From Streptomyces sp. NBC_00178 (GTDB lineage Bacteria; Actinomycetota; Actinomycetes; Streptomycetales; Streptomycetaceae), in assembly GCF_036206005.1 (NCBI RefSeq), contig NZ_CP108143.1, forward strand, positions 4,555,501 to 4,619,500: 64,000 nucleotides of DNA. The letters are read 5' to 3'. The notes beneath the pieces were generated by a model. That model made no database searches, was not told where the DNA came from, and saw nothing but the letters and a program-made list of their open reading frames with translations. Positions 8,329 to 16,073 of this stretch are shown here, one piece after another (within the stretch, counting starts at the first letter, position 1; each line of letters begins with the position of its first letter). Position numbers and translations under genes: made by a program.

Positions 8329-8701
8329 GGCGCTGCTCCGCTACCGCGACGGCGCCAAGGTCTACAGCGGAGCCCGGTTCACCGGCACCGACCACGCCGA
8401 CGGCCTGGAGGCACACCTCCGCACGATGGTCGACGCAGGGTTCGAGCTGTGGCAGGCGGTGCGCGCGGGGACGACCGTGAACGCGTACACGATGGGCTTC
8501 GTCACCGAGGAGCAGGGCGTCCAGCCCATGCCGGACGAGCGGCGGGACGGGTACGACGTCGACGAGCGGGCCGGACGACTGAAGCGCTATCCCCTCGCGG
8601 CGGCGGCCGGGGCCGAGATGTTCACCCACTACGACGAACGCTTCGAGGACGGCCTGTGGATCGTCGTCGCGGGCATCGAAGCCCGGTACGGGGTGGCGTA
8701 G
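8329..8701 (+). pseudogene. C-terminal remnant of TetR-family repressor
   Basis: The plus-strand frame from about 8329 (ALLRYRDGAKVYSGARFTGT, then LEAHLRTMVDAGF, then NAYTMGFVTEEQ) matches the ligand-binding C-terminal domain of tetracycline-repressor type TetR proteins and ends at TAG 8701. There is no DNA-binding domain upstream; that space is occupied by the monooxygenase remnant in the other direction. A 91-codon ORF from ATG 8426 could still be translated but would lack the HTH. Confidence 0.7.
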
Positions 8702-8707
8702 GGGCGC

Positions 8708-8765
8708 CCGGCTCGCCCCGGCCCCGGCTCGCCCCGGCCCCGGCCCCGGCTCGCCTCGGCCCCGG
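8708..8765 (+). repeat. Degenerate GCTCGCCCCGGCCCC tandem repeat
   Basis: Three to four imperfect copies of a GGCTCGCCCCGGCCCC unit, with one extra CGGCCC insertion, fill the gap between the TetR relic and the glycopolymer cluster promoter. It looks like slippage-prone simple sequence; no coding. Confidence 0.6.
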
Positions 8766-8808
8766 GTCACCCCGGGGACGCCCAGAGTTCACCGTTCGTC
8801 GGGCCGTG
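8765..8808 (+). promoter_or_regulatory. PhoP-box-like direct repeats before glycopolymer cluster
   Basis: GGTCACC (8765) and GTTCACC (8787) are 22 nt apart, i.e. two turns of the 11-nt repeat known for Streptomyces PhoP boxes, with a weaker GGACGCC unit in phase between them. A -10-like TAGCGT is at 8836-8841, placing the repeats upstream of the -35 zone. PhoP control is an inference. Confidence 0.4.
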
Positions 8809-8872
8809 CGACACCCTCCCCTTCACCCGCGTCACTAGCGTGGGCGGACCAAGATCGAAGGCGAGGGTCCGC

Positions 8873-9838
8873 GTGCCGAAACTGTCCGTTGTCGTGCCGT
8901 TCCACAATGTCGGCGCCTTCGCCGACACGACGCTGGGCAGTCTCGCCCGCAACACCGGCCCGGACATCGAGTTCCTGCTGGTGGACGACTGCTCCACGGA
9001 CGACACACCGGCCGTCATCGACCGCTGGGCCGACAGACTCCCGAACGCCGAGGTCATCCGGCACGAGAAGAACCAGGGCATCGCCGCGGCCCGCAACAGC
9101 GGCATCGACGCGGCCCGCGGCGACTTCGTCACCTTCCTCGACGGCGACGACTGGTACGCCCCCGGCCATCTCGGCCGGCTGCTGCACGCCGCCGCCGGGC
9201 TGGACTGCGACTTCGCCCGCACCGACCACGTCCAGGCCACCGGCACCGCCCGGATCGTGAAGCGGGCACCCGCCCCGCTCCGTGAGACCGTGCTGGACCC
9301 GCGGGAGGGCATCGCCTCGCCCGGGTTCGAGACGATGGTCGACTACCCCTTCGTCTGGGCGGGCGTCTACCACCGGCGGCTCTTCGACGACGGCGGCCAC
9401 CGCTTCACCACCCGGCTGCGCACCGCGGAGGACCGGCTGTGGATCTGGCAGCTGCACCTGCGGGCACGCAGCTACGCGGCGCTGAACCTGTACGGCGTCT
9501 TCTACCGGCGCGGGGTCACCACCTCCCTGACCCAGATCAAGGACTCCCGCCAGCTGGACTTCTTCCCCGCCTACGACACGCTGCTGGACGAGATCCGCGA
9601 GGACCGGGACGCGGAGATCCTCCTTCCCAAGGCGGTCCGCACCTACTGCGCGATGATCGCCTTCCACAACGAGAAGGCGGACGCGTACGAGCCCGCGACC
9701 TTCCGGCGGCTGCGCCACGAGTCGGCCGCCGCGCTGCACCGCATGCCGCAGCAGGTGCTCGACCACACCCTGACGATGATGGACGCCAAGCGCAGCACCC
9801 TGCTCAACCGCCTGCGTGACAAGCAGAAGGCCGCCTGA
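8873..9838 (+). CDS. Family 2 glycosyltransferase (cassette A)
   Basis: A 321-residue GT-A fold glycosyltransferase. The N-terminal KLSVVVPFHNVGAF, nucleotide-binding DDCSTDD (about 36-42) and metal-binding DGDDW (about 88-92) are standard GT2 features; the region after residue 210 is family specific. GTG 8873 is chosen because GAGGG precedes it and the alignment with its paralogue at 17441-18424 begins here. It precedes the polysialyltransferase-like gene by 3 nt. The same two-gene pair occurs inverted at 16074-18424. Likely adds a sugar to a wall glycopolymer in the cytoplasm; donor and acceptor unknown. Confidence 0.88.
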   Translation: MPKLSVVVPFHNVGAFADTTLGSLARNTGPDIEFLLVDDCSTDDTPAVIDRWADRLPNAEVIRHEKNQGIAAARNSGIDAARGDFVTFLDGDDWYAPGHLGRLLHAAAGLDCDFARTDHVQATGTARIVKRAPAPLRETVLDPREGIASPGFETMVDYPFVWAGVYHRRLFDDGGHRFTTRLRTAEDRLWIWQLHLRARSYAALNLYGVFYRRGVTTSLTQIKDSRQLDFFPAYDTLLDEIREDRDAEILLPKAVRTYCAMIAFHNEKADAYEPATFRRLRHESAAALHRMPQQVLDHTLTMMDAKRSTLLNRLRDKQKAA

Positions 9839-9841
9839 CCC

Positions 9842-11191
9842 ATGCCCACGCGACGCACCCAGATCTTCCAGGTCTCGACCCTCTACGGGGCGGCCACGCT
9901 TGCCGCGGCGCTCGACGCCGGACAGTTCGGGCCCGGGCAGGACAGCCATCGCGTCCTGCTCGTCTCCAACAACGCCGCGATCCCCGAAACCGCCCTCCGG
10001 CTGGAGGACATGCGGGGTTACGGCGACATCGCGGCCCGCTTCGACGCCGTCGTCGACTGGAACGAGGCCATCAGCCCGCACCATCCGAGCGGCTGGGGTC
10101 CGCGGCCCGAGGAGACCGAGCTCTGGCAGCGCGCCTTCCGGCTCGCCTGGGGCATCGATCCCACCGGGCCCGTCGACCTCGCCGTCGAATCCATCCAGGT
10201 CAACCCCGCCCGCGCACTCGCCGCGATCTTCGCCGAGAGCGCCGTACACGTCTACGCCGACGGCCTGATGAGCTACGGCCCGACGCGCAACAAGGTGCCG
10301 CGGTCCATCGCCTGCCGCATCCAGCGCGTGCTGCACCTGGACCTCGTACCGGGACTGCGGCCCCTCCTCCTGGCCGAGTCGGGGGTCGAGCCCGAGCTCG
10401 TCCCGAACGACTCCTTCCGCAAGGTGCTCGGCGAGATCGCAGGATCGGCGGACGGCGACCGGCAGCTCGCGGCGGCCGTGGAGGCGGCGCCCACGGCCAT
10501 GCTCCTCGGGCAGTACCTCGCGGCCCTGAACATCCTCACCGCCGAGGAGGAGGAGGACCTGCACATCCGCATGCTGCGCGGCGCGGCGCGGGCGGGCCAC
10601 ACCTCCGTCCTGTTCAAACCGCACCCCACCGCGCCGGCCCGCTACTCGCGGGCGCTGGACGACACCGCCGCCGAGCTGGGGGTGCGGCTGACGACGCTGG
10701 ACGGCCCGCTGCTCGCCGAGACCCTCTACGAACGCTGCGCGCCCACACTCGTCGTCGGCTGCTTCTCGACCGCGATGTTCACCGCCGCCGCCTACTACGG
10801 CATCCCCGTCGCCCGCGTCGGGACCCGTCTCGTGCTGGACCGCATCACCCCGTACGAGAACAGCAACCGCGTCCCGCTGACGATCGTCGACCACCTCGTG
10901 CCCGACCTGGACGCGCACAGCGGTGAGCCCGTGGCCGAACTGCCGTCCACCGCACCGGAGACCCTGGCGCCGCTGGTCAGGACCGTCGGCTACTGCATGC
11001 AGTCCGGCCTCCACCCCACGCTGCGCGCCGAGGCCGAGTCCTGGCTGCGGGACCACCTCGACGCCACCACGCAGCACTACTTCAAGCGGCGGCGCCTCCA
11101 GAAGCTCACGCTTCCCGGCGGCGGCCCGCGAGGAGCGGCGATCCGGCTGCGCCGCACCGTACGCCGCACCCGCACCAGCCTGGGCCTCTGA
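9842..11191 (+). CDS. Polysialyltransferase-like glycosyltransferase (cassette A)
   Basis: A 449-residue GT-B type protein with the three short motifs of bacterial sialyl/polysialyltransferases: an acidic-Gly motif (YADG, 139-141), HP (KPHP, 259-262) and the Ser/Thr motif (CFST, Ser309-Thr310). It probably transfers a CMP-activated nonulosonic acid (Kdn or similar) or extends such a chain; this rests on the motifs and on the neuA/neuB genes at 20-22 kb. The basic C-terminus (HYFKRRRLQKL) suits membrane or glycan association. It is a paralogue of 16074-17444 with all three motifs conserved in both. Confidence 0.75.
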   Translation: MPTRRTQIFQVSTLYGAATLAAALDAGQFGPGQDSHRVLLVSNNAAIPETALRLEDMRGYGDIAARFDAVVDWNEAISPHHPSGWGPRPEETELWQRAFRLAWGIDPTGPVDLAVESIQVNPARALAAIFAESAVHVYADGLMSYGPTRNKVPRSIACRIQRVLHLDLVPGLRPLLLAESGVEPELVPNDSFRKVLGEIAGSADGDRQLAAAVEAAPTAMLLGQYLAALNILTAEEEEDLHIRMLRGAARAGHTSVLFKPHPTAPARYSRALDDTAAELGVRLTTLDGPLLAETLYERCAPTLVVGCFSTAMFTAAAYYGIPVARVGTRLVLDRITPYENSNRVPLTIVDHLVPDLDAHSGEPVAELPSTAPETLAPLVRTVGYCMQSGLHPTLRAEAESWLRDHLDATTQHYFKRRRLQKLTLPGGGPRGAAIRLRRTVRRTRTSLGL

Positions 11192-11249
11192 CCCCGGAAC
11201 CGGGGAGCGCGCCCCGGCCGGCCACTGATGACAGAACGGCGGAACGAGC

Positions 11250-12536
11250 ATGGGCCAGACCGTCACCGGGCTGCTCAAGGCAGTACGGGCCAGAACCGGA
11301 CAGGACGCCACGGCGACGGTGCCCGCCGTCCTGCGGCTGTGCGGCGTCTACCTCACGGGCCTCGCCGCGGGCGGCCCCGTGGACGACGCCCGGCAGACCC
11401 GGCTGGTCGCCGCCATCGGCGGCCTCACGGCGGCCTGCGGCAGCGACACGGGCGGCATGTTCGACGCGCTGCTGCGGACCGGGCGGCTCGCCCTGGAGGC
11501 GGGCGGTGACACCGAGGCCCGCCTCGCCCTGGACATCGCCGTCGAGGCCACCGCGCTGCGGCCCAGGTCCAAGGGTGCCTGGCGGCTGCGGGGGAGCGCC
11601 CTGGACGCGCTCGGCCGGAGCGACGAGGCCGTCGTGGCGTACGAGCGCCACCTGACGCTCCAGCAGAACCCGTCGGCCGCCCAGGACATCGTGCGGCGGA
11701 TCGCCACCCTGAACGAACTGCGCGCCCTCCTGGACGAGGCCGCCGCGCTGCTCCCCGGCGAGAGCGGTGGCCGTCTGCGCGAGACCCCCGCGGGTGAGGC
11801 CCGTACCGCCTTCGCCGGCCTCGTACGACAGCGGACCGCCGAGGGCGGCGGCATGGCGGACCCGGGCGTCCGCCGTCTCGCCGCGCTGTACGCCGCCTAC
11901 AGGCGGCTGCTGGACCGGGACAGGATGGCCGACCCCCTGCTCGGCGGCGCCGAGCCCGTCGGAGTGCCCGCGCTGCGCCGCCTCGTCGCGGGACGCTCGG
12001 TGTGCCTGGTCGCGGGGGCGCCCCGGATCGCCGAGGAGGAGCGGGCCCCGGCCAGCGCGCTCGGCGGGCTGATCGAGGGATACGACCTGGTGGTGCGCTG
12101 CGACACCCTCCCCGAGGGCGCCCCGCGCACCGACCTGCACGCGGTCACGCTGCGCGGCGACAGCCCGTGGACCGGTCCGGCCTGGGACCGCAGGACCGGA
12201 ACCCGGCTGGTCTTCGGCGACCCCCTCGCGCACTGGCGCAGGGCCCTGCGCGCCCGTCTCGCCGCGGGCGCCCAGGACCGCGTCGGCGACGCCTCGCTGA
12301 GGCACCCCCTGGACGACCCGGCGCTGCTCGGCGAGGACGGCTGGTCCACGCGGACCAGCACCGCCTTCACGGTGCTCCGGCTGCTGGACTTCCTGGACGC
12401 CGGCCGGCTGGACCTCATCGGCTTCGGGCTGCCGGGGCAGCTGCTGCCGGGGCAGCTGCTGCCGGGCGAGCGGGAGTGGGTCACGGCACGCACGGCACAC
12501 GAGGACGAGACCGGGATGAGGATCGCGCTCCGATGA
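11250..12536 (+). CDS. TPR protein with GT29 sialyltransferase-like domain
   Basis: A 428-residue protein. Residues about 75-150 form TPR-like helical repeats (ALRPRSKGAWRLRGSALDALGRSDEAV). From about residue 245 it resembles GT29 sialyltransferases: an L-motif-like stretch (SVCLVAGAP...LGGLIEGYDLVVRCDTL), an S-motif-like stretch (STRTSTAFTVLRLLDFL...LDLIGFG) and a C-terminal HEDE resembling the VS motif His-Glu. GT29 is mainly a eukaryotic CMP-sialate family, so the call needs structural checking. A 15-nt tandem duplication near 12429-12460 gives the repeated LPGQL. The stop overlaps the next start (ATGA). Confidence 0.62.
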   Translation: MGQTVTGLLKAVRARTGQDATATVPAVLRLCGVYLTGLAAGGPVDDARQTRLVAAIGGLTAACGSDTGGMFDALLRTGRLALEAGGDTEARLALDIAVEATALRPRSKGAWRLRGSALDALGRSDEAVVAYERHLTLQQNPSAAQDIVRRIATLNELRALLDEAAALLPGESGGRLRETPAGEARTAFAGLVRQRTAEGGGMADPGVRRLAALYAAYRRLLDRDRMADPLLGGAEPVGVPALRRLVAGRSVCLVAGAPRIAEEERAPASALGGLIEGYDLVVRCDTLPEGAPRTDLHAVTLRGDSPWTGPAWDRRTGTRLVFGDPLAHWRRALRARLAAGAQDRVGDASLRHPLDDPALLGEDGWSTRTSTAFTVLRLLDFLDAGRLDLIGFGLPGQLLPGQLLPGEREWVTARTAHEDETGMRIALR

Positions 12537-14893
12537 ACACCACCCCCGCGGACGGACGCACCGGCCGCGCCGACGGCGGTCCGGCCGCCGGGCCCGACGA
12601 CAGGCGCGCCGTCACCGGCAAGCGCAGGATCGCCTTCGCCGCGTACGCCGACGAGGGCCGGATGCCCGGCCTGCTGGTGCTGCTGCGCAGCCTCGCCCTG
12701 ACCGGTCCGGCCGTCTGCGAGGACTTCCTCGTCCTGCACCCCGGGCTGCCCGACTCCGCGTTCGACGCGGCACGCCGGCTGCACCCCCGGCTCGTCCCGC
12801 GCGCCGCTCGCAGCCGCCTCGACGTGTTCCGGCTGACCGGCTACGACACCGTCGTCGCCCTCGGCGCCGGCACGGTCGTCCTCGGCTCCCTCGCGCCGCT
12901 GCTGGCCCTGCGCACCGGGGTCGCGGCGGTCCCCGGGCCCGGCGGCGAAGGGCCCGTGCAGGGCGGCGGCCTGTCGGTGATCCAGCTCCAGGACGTCTCG
13001 GACACCGTGCTCGAGGCCCTGGCCCGGGGCGAGGAGGCGGCCGACCGGGCACTGGCGGACGAGGGGCTCCTCGTGCCGCTCCCCTCCCGCTACGACGTCC
13101 CGGCGGGACCGCCGCACGACGACACCCCCGTGTCCGACAGCACCGTCGTCCTGAGGTTCCCGGAAGGGCGGTCCGCGGAGGACGGCGGCGCGTCCGCCTT
13201 CTCCGCTCCGGCGCGCGCGGCGCGTGAGCGGTACGAACTGGACGACGAGGCGTTCCGCGCCGCTTACTGCGCCCTCCCCGGCTCCAAACACCCCGAGCTG
13301 CTCCTGCATTGCGCCCTGCCGTTCCCCGGAGGGGGGCGTGCGCCGGTCGACCTGGTGCGACAGGTCGCCGAGGTGCACCGCCGGCAGGGCCGCTACGACG
13401 AGGCCGTCGCTCTGCTCACCCCCGCCGTGGCGGACCGGCCGGACCTCCCGCGCTGCCACGAGACGCTGGGCACGAGCCTGATGGCCCTGTCCCGCTACGA
13501 GGAGGCCGAGGCGCACCTGCTCCTGGCCACCGTGTCACCGGACTTCGCCGCCCGGGCGTACGGGCAGCTCGCCCGGCTCGCCTGGCTGCTGGGCCGGACC
13601 GAGGACGCACACGCCTACGCCCGAGAGGGGCTCGACGCGGACCCGGCCGACGGCAACTGCCATGCCTGGTACGTCCGTACACGCTCCGCCGAAGCCGGGG
13701 CCGAGGGCCGCTCGGAGGAACAGCTCGCCCATGTGGCCCTGTTCGCCGACGGCCAGGAGAACGCGGGCGACAAGGTACTGCCCGAAGCCGTACGCATGTG
13801 CTTCGGCCCGGAAACCGGCCCCGCCCGCTGGCACGAGCGGTCCGTGCACCGCCTGGTCGACGAGCCCGGCCTGGAGGAGCTCAACGCCAGGCGCGGCATC
13901 GTCGTCGGCGGTGGCGGCCTCTTCCTCCCCGACACCGCGCCCAACGGCAACAGCGGCTGGCAGTGGAACATCCCCGACGCGGTCCTGGCCCGGATCACCG
14001 CGCCGCTCGCCGTCTTCGCGGTCGGCTACAACGTCTTCGACGGCCAGCGCTACCGCCGCGAGCGCTTCGCGGAGAGCCTGCGCACCCTCGTGGAGCGGTC
14101 GGTGTTCTTCGGGCTGCGCAACCAGGGCTCCGTGGAGCGGGTCCGCGAACTCCTGCCGGAGGAACTCCGCGACCACGTGCGCTACCAGCCCTGCCCCACC
14201 ACCGTCGCCCGCCACCTCGAACCCGGCACGGCCGACGCGGATCACCGGGACGACACCGTGCTGGTCAACTGCGCCTACGACCGGGCCGGTCTGCGCTTCG
14301 GCCACGACTACGGCCACTTCCTCGCCGAGACGGCCGCCGCCGTGCGCGCCGTCGGGAAGCGCGCCGAGGTCCGCTACGCCGCCCACATGCCCGCCGACGA
14401 GAAGTTCGTCCACGACCTGCGCAGGGAACACGGCATCACCCTGCCGGTGGAGCCGCTCTACCTCTTCACCAACGACCGGATCCGCGAGCTCTACCGGCAC
14501 ACGCGCCTGGTCATCGGCATGCGCGGGCACGCGGGAATGATCCCCTTCGGCTGCGGTACGCCGATCATCAGCCTGGTCTCGCACCCCAAACTCGCCTACT
14601 TCCTCTCCGACATCGACCGCCCCGAGTGGGGTGTGTCCGTCCACGACAGGGCGCTCGGAGCCCGCCTCGCCGAGCGGGCGGCCGATGTGCTGGACCACCA
14701 CGCGGCCGCCGTGGCCGACGTGCACGGCAGGCAGGAACGCCTCTGGTCGGTCACCCGCGCCAACCTCGGGGAACTCCGGAAGGTGTTCGGCCTTTCCGAC
14801 CCCTTCCCCGGTGCCCCCGGCACGCACGTTCCCGGGCCCCGCGCCGCCGGGGGCGCACGGGCCCTTCACCTGCCCGACACCCGGACGAAGTGA
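12533..14893 (+). CDS. GT8-like / TPR / polysaccharide pyruvyltransferase fusion
   Basis: A 786-residue three-part protein. Residues about 30-210 look like a GT8/GT-A nucleotide-sugar domain (RIAFAAYADEGRMPGLLVLL, VVALGAGTVVLG) with the metal DxD not obvious. About 265-390 are TPR-like repeats (VHRRQGRYDEAVALL, SLMALSRYEEAEAHL). From about 405 on is a CsaB-type polysaccharide pyruvyltransferase: VALFADGQENAGDKVL, GGGGLFLPD, and the diagnostic MRGHAGMIPFGCGTPIISL. Pyruvate ketals add negative charge to wall polymers. ATG 12533 overlaps the previous stop, so the two are coupled. Whether the GT8-like part is active is uncertain. Confidence 0.75.
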   Translation: MNTTPADGRTGRADGGPAAGPDDRRAVTGKRRIAFAAYADEGRMPGLLVLLRSLALTGPAVCEDFLVLHPGLPDSAFDAARRLHPRLVPRAARSRLDVFRLTGYDTVVALGAGTVVLGSLAPLLALRTGVAAVPGPGGEGPVQGGGLSVIQLQDVSDTVLEALARGEEAADRALADEGLLVPLPSRYDVPAGPPHDDTPVSDSTVVLRFPEGRSAEDGGASAFSAPARAARERYELDDEAFRAAYCALPGSKHPELLLHCALPFPGGGRAPVDLVRQVAEVHRRQGRYDEAVALLTPAVADRPDLPRCHETLGTSLMALSRYEEAEAHLLLATVSPDFAARAYGQLARLAWLLGRTEDAHAYAREGLDADPADGNCHAWYVRTRSAEAGAEGRSEEQLAHVALFADGQENAGDKVLPEAVRMCFGPETGPARWHERSVHRLVDEPGLEELNARRGIVVGGGGLFLPDTAPNGNSGWQWNIPDAVLARITAPLAVFAVGYNVFDGQRYRRERFAESLRTLVERSVFFGLRNQGSVERVRELLPEELRDHVRYQPCPTTVARHLEPGTADADHRDDTVLVNCAYDRAGLRFGHDYGHFLAETAAAVRAVGKRAEVRYAAHMPADEKFVHDLRREHGITLPVEPLYLFTNDRIRELYRHTRLVIGMRGHAGMIPFGCGTPIISLVSHPKLAYFLSDIDRPEWGVSVHDRALGARLAERAADVLDHHAAAVADVHGRQERLWSVTRANLGELRKVFGLSDPFPGAPGTHVPGPRAAGGARALHLPDTRTK

Positions 14894-14895
14894 CT

Positions 14896-14936
14896 GTTCA
14901 CCCGGCCGGAGTTCACCCCGGCCACGCGCGTTCATA
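14896..14936 (+). promoter_or_regulatory. Three GTTCA(C/T) motifs at acyltransferase promoter
   Basis: GTTCACC at 14896 and 14911 and GTTCATA at 14930, all on the plus strand. The spacings (15 and 19) do not follow the 11-nt PhoP period, so this is weaker than the other two sites. A -10-like TAGCCT is at 14935-14940. Confidence 0.3.
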
Positions 14937-14943
14937 GCCTTCG

Positions 14944-16062
14944 ATGACCATGTCTTCCTCCCTCTCCTCGCCGGCCGGCGCCTCCCCGCCCGGCGCGCCC
15001 GCCCCCGCCGGGTCCCCGCAGCCCGCCGCCGGGTCCGGGCCGCGCCGTGAACACCGGTACGACATCGACCTGGTGCGGCTGCTCTGCTCCGTCGGCGTGA
15101 TCCTCTGCCACACCGGCTCGGCGTTCGTGAACACGGCGGGCCGCGAGGCCTCGAACGGGCCCGGCACCTACTGGGCCGGGCTGGTCGCCGACTCGGCGGG
15201 CCGCTTCGCGGTGCCGCTGTTCTTCGCGATCGCCGGCTGGGTCGTCCTGGTCGGCGCCCCGGTCCGCGACGGACGCCAGCTGTGGCAGCGGATCGTCCGG
15301 ATCGTGGTGCCGCTCGGCGTCTGGACCGCGCTCTATCTGGCCTGGGGCAGGCTGCGCGGCACCAACGACGCCCCGGTCGGCGAGCTGGCGCTCGACTCGC
15401 TCCTCGCCTCGGTCCGCCCGGCGTACCACCTCTGGTACCTGTACGCCTACATCCCCGTGATCATGCTCCTGGCCTTCGCCGCCCTGGTGAAGTCCGGCAA
15501 GCGCCCCTGGGGCCTGGGTGCCGCCCTCCTCGTGCTGGGTGCCGCCCCGACGCTGGCCGGCGACCTGTCCCGGATCCCGGGCCTGGACGTGCCGCGCTTC
15601 GGCTGGGGCTTCGGCCCGTACCAGCTGATCTACGCCGTGCTGGGCGCCCTGCTCCTCTCGCTGCCCGCCGGTACGTTCGGCAGGCGCGGCCTGTGGTGGC
15701 TGCTGCCCGCGGGCGGGGCCCTGGCCGCGATCGTCGCGTACCAGCACGGGGTCCACTACGCGATCCCGTACGCGAGCGTCCTGGTCGCCGTGTTCAGCGC
15801 CGGTGTGCTGCTCTCGCTGCACCGCGTGCGGGTCCCCGAGCGGCTGCGCCCGGCCCTGACCCGGCTGGCGGGCGCCTCGTTCGGGGCGTACATGATCCAC
15901 GTCCTGGTCCTGGGCGTCCTCACCGACCTGCTCGTCGGCAGCGACCTCTCCCTGCCGGTGGCGGCGGTGCTGGCTCTCGCCGTCACCGCCGCCACCACGG
16001 CTCTCTCGTTCGGCGCCGCGCTCCTGTGGACCCGCCTCGGCCTGACCCGCCTGCTGGGCTGA
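14944..16062 (+). CDS. Acyltransferase family 3 membrane protein
   Basis: A 372-residue OafA/acyltransferase-3 type protein with about ten membrane segments. After a Pro/Ala-rich N-terminus comes YDIDLVRLLCSVGVILCHTGSAF, where the Arg and His match the conserved family positions, and the central RFAVPLFFAIAGW. The family moves acyl groups (often acetyl) onto sugars of surface glycans, fitting O-acylation of the cluster polymer. ATG 14944 or 14950 lies 3-9 nt after a TAGCCT hexamer, and no ribosome site is seen, so the mRNA may be leaderless. It is convergent with the inverted cassette. Confidence 0.88.
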   Translation: MTMSSSLSSPAGASPPGAPAPAGSPQPAAGSGPRREHRYDIDLVRLLCSVGVILCHTGSAFVNTAGREASNGPGTYWAGLVADSAGRFAVPLFFAIAGWVVLVGAPVRDGRQLWQRIVRIVVPLGVWTALYLAWGRLRGTNDAPVGELALDSLLASVRPAYHLWYLYAYIPVIMLLAFAALVKSGKRPWGLGAALLVLGAAPTLAGDLSRIPGLDVPRFGWGFGPYQLIYAVLGALLLSLPAGTFGRRGLWWLLPAGGALAAIVAYQHGVHYAIPYASVLVAVFSAGVLLSLHRVRVPERLRPALTRLAGASFGAYMIHVLVLGVLTDLLVGSDLSLPVAAVLALAVTAATTALSFGAALLWTRLGLTRLLG

Positions 16063-16073
16063 GTGACGCCCGG

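Noticed and set aside
8708..8765. GCTCGCCCC repeats as a regulatory array
   Set aside because: The units are irregular and very GC-rich with no dyad symmetry; simple-sequence slippage explains them better than protein-binding sites.
8789..11311. 840-codon antisense ORF over the GT2 and sialyltransferase-like genes
   Set aside because: The opposite strand has motif-complete proteins; this frame has the wrong codon bias and a low-complexity product.
12002..12532. Extended start for the pyruvyltransferase fusion
   Set aside because: This part overlaps the GT29-like gene in another frame and is Arg/Pro-rich nonsense; ATG 12533 overlapping the previous stop is natural.
14896..14936. Strict PhoP box before the acyltransferase gene
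   Set aside because: Three GTTCA motifs exist but at 15- and 19-nt steps, not the 11-nt period, so it is listed only as a weak motif cluster.
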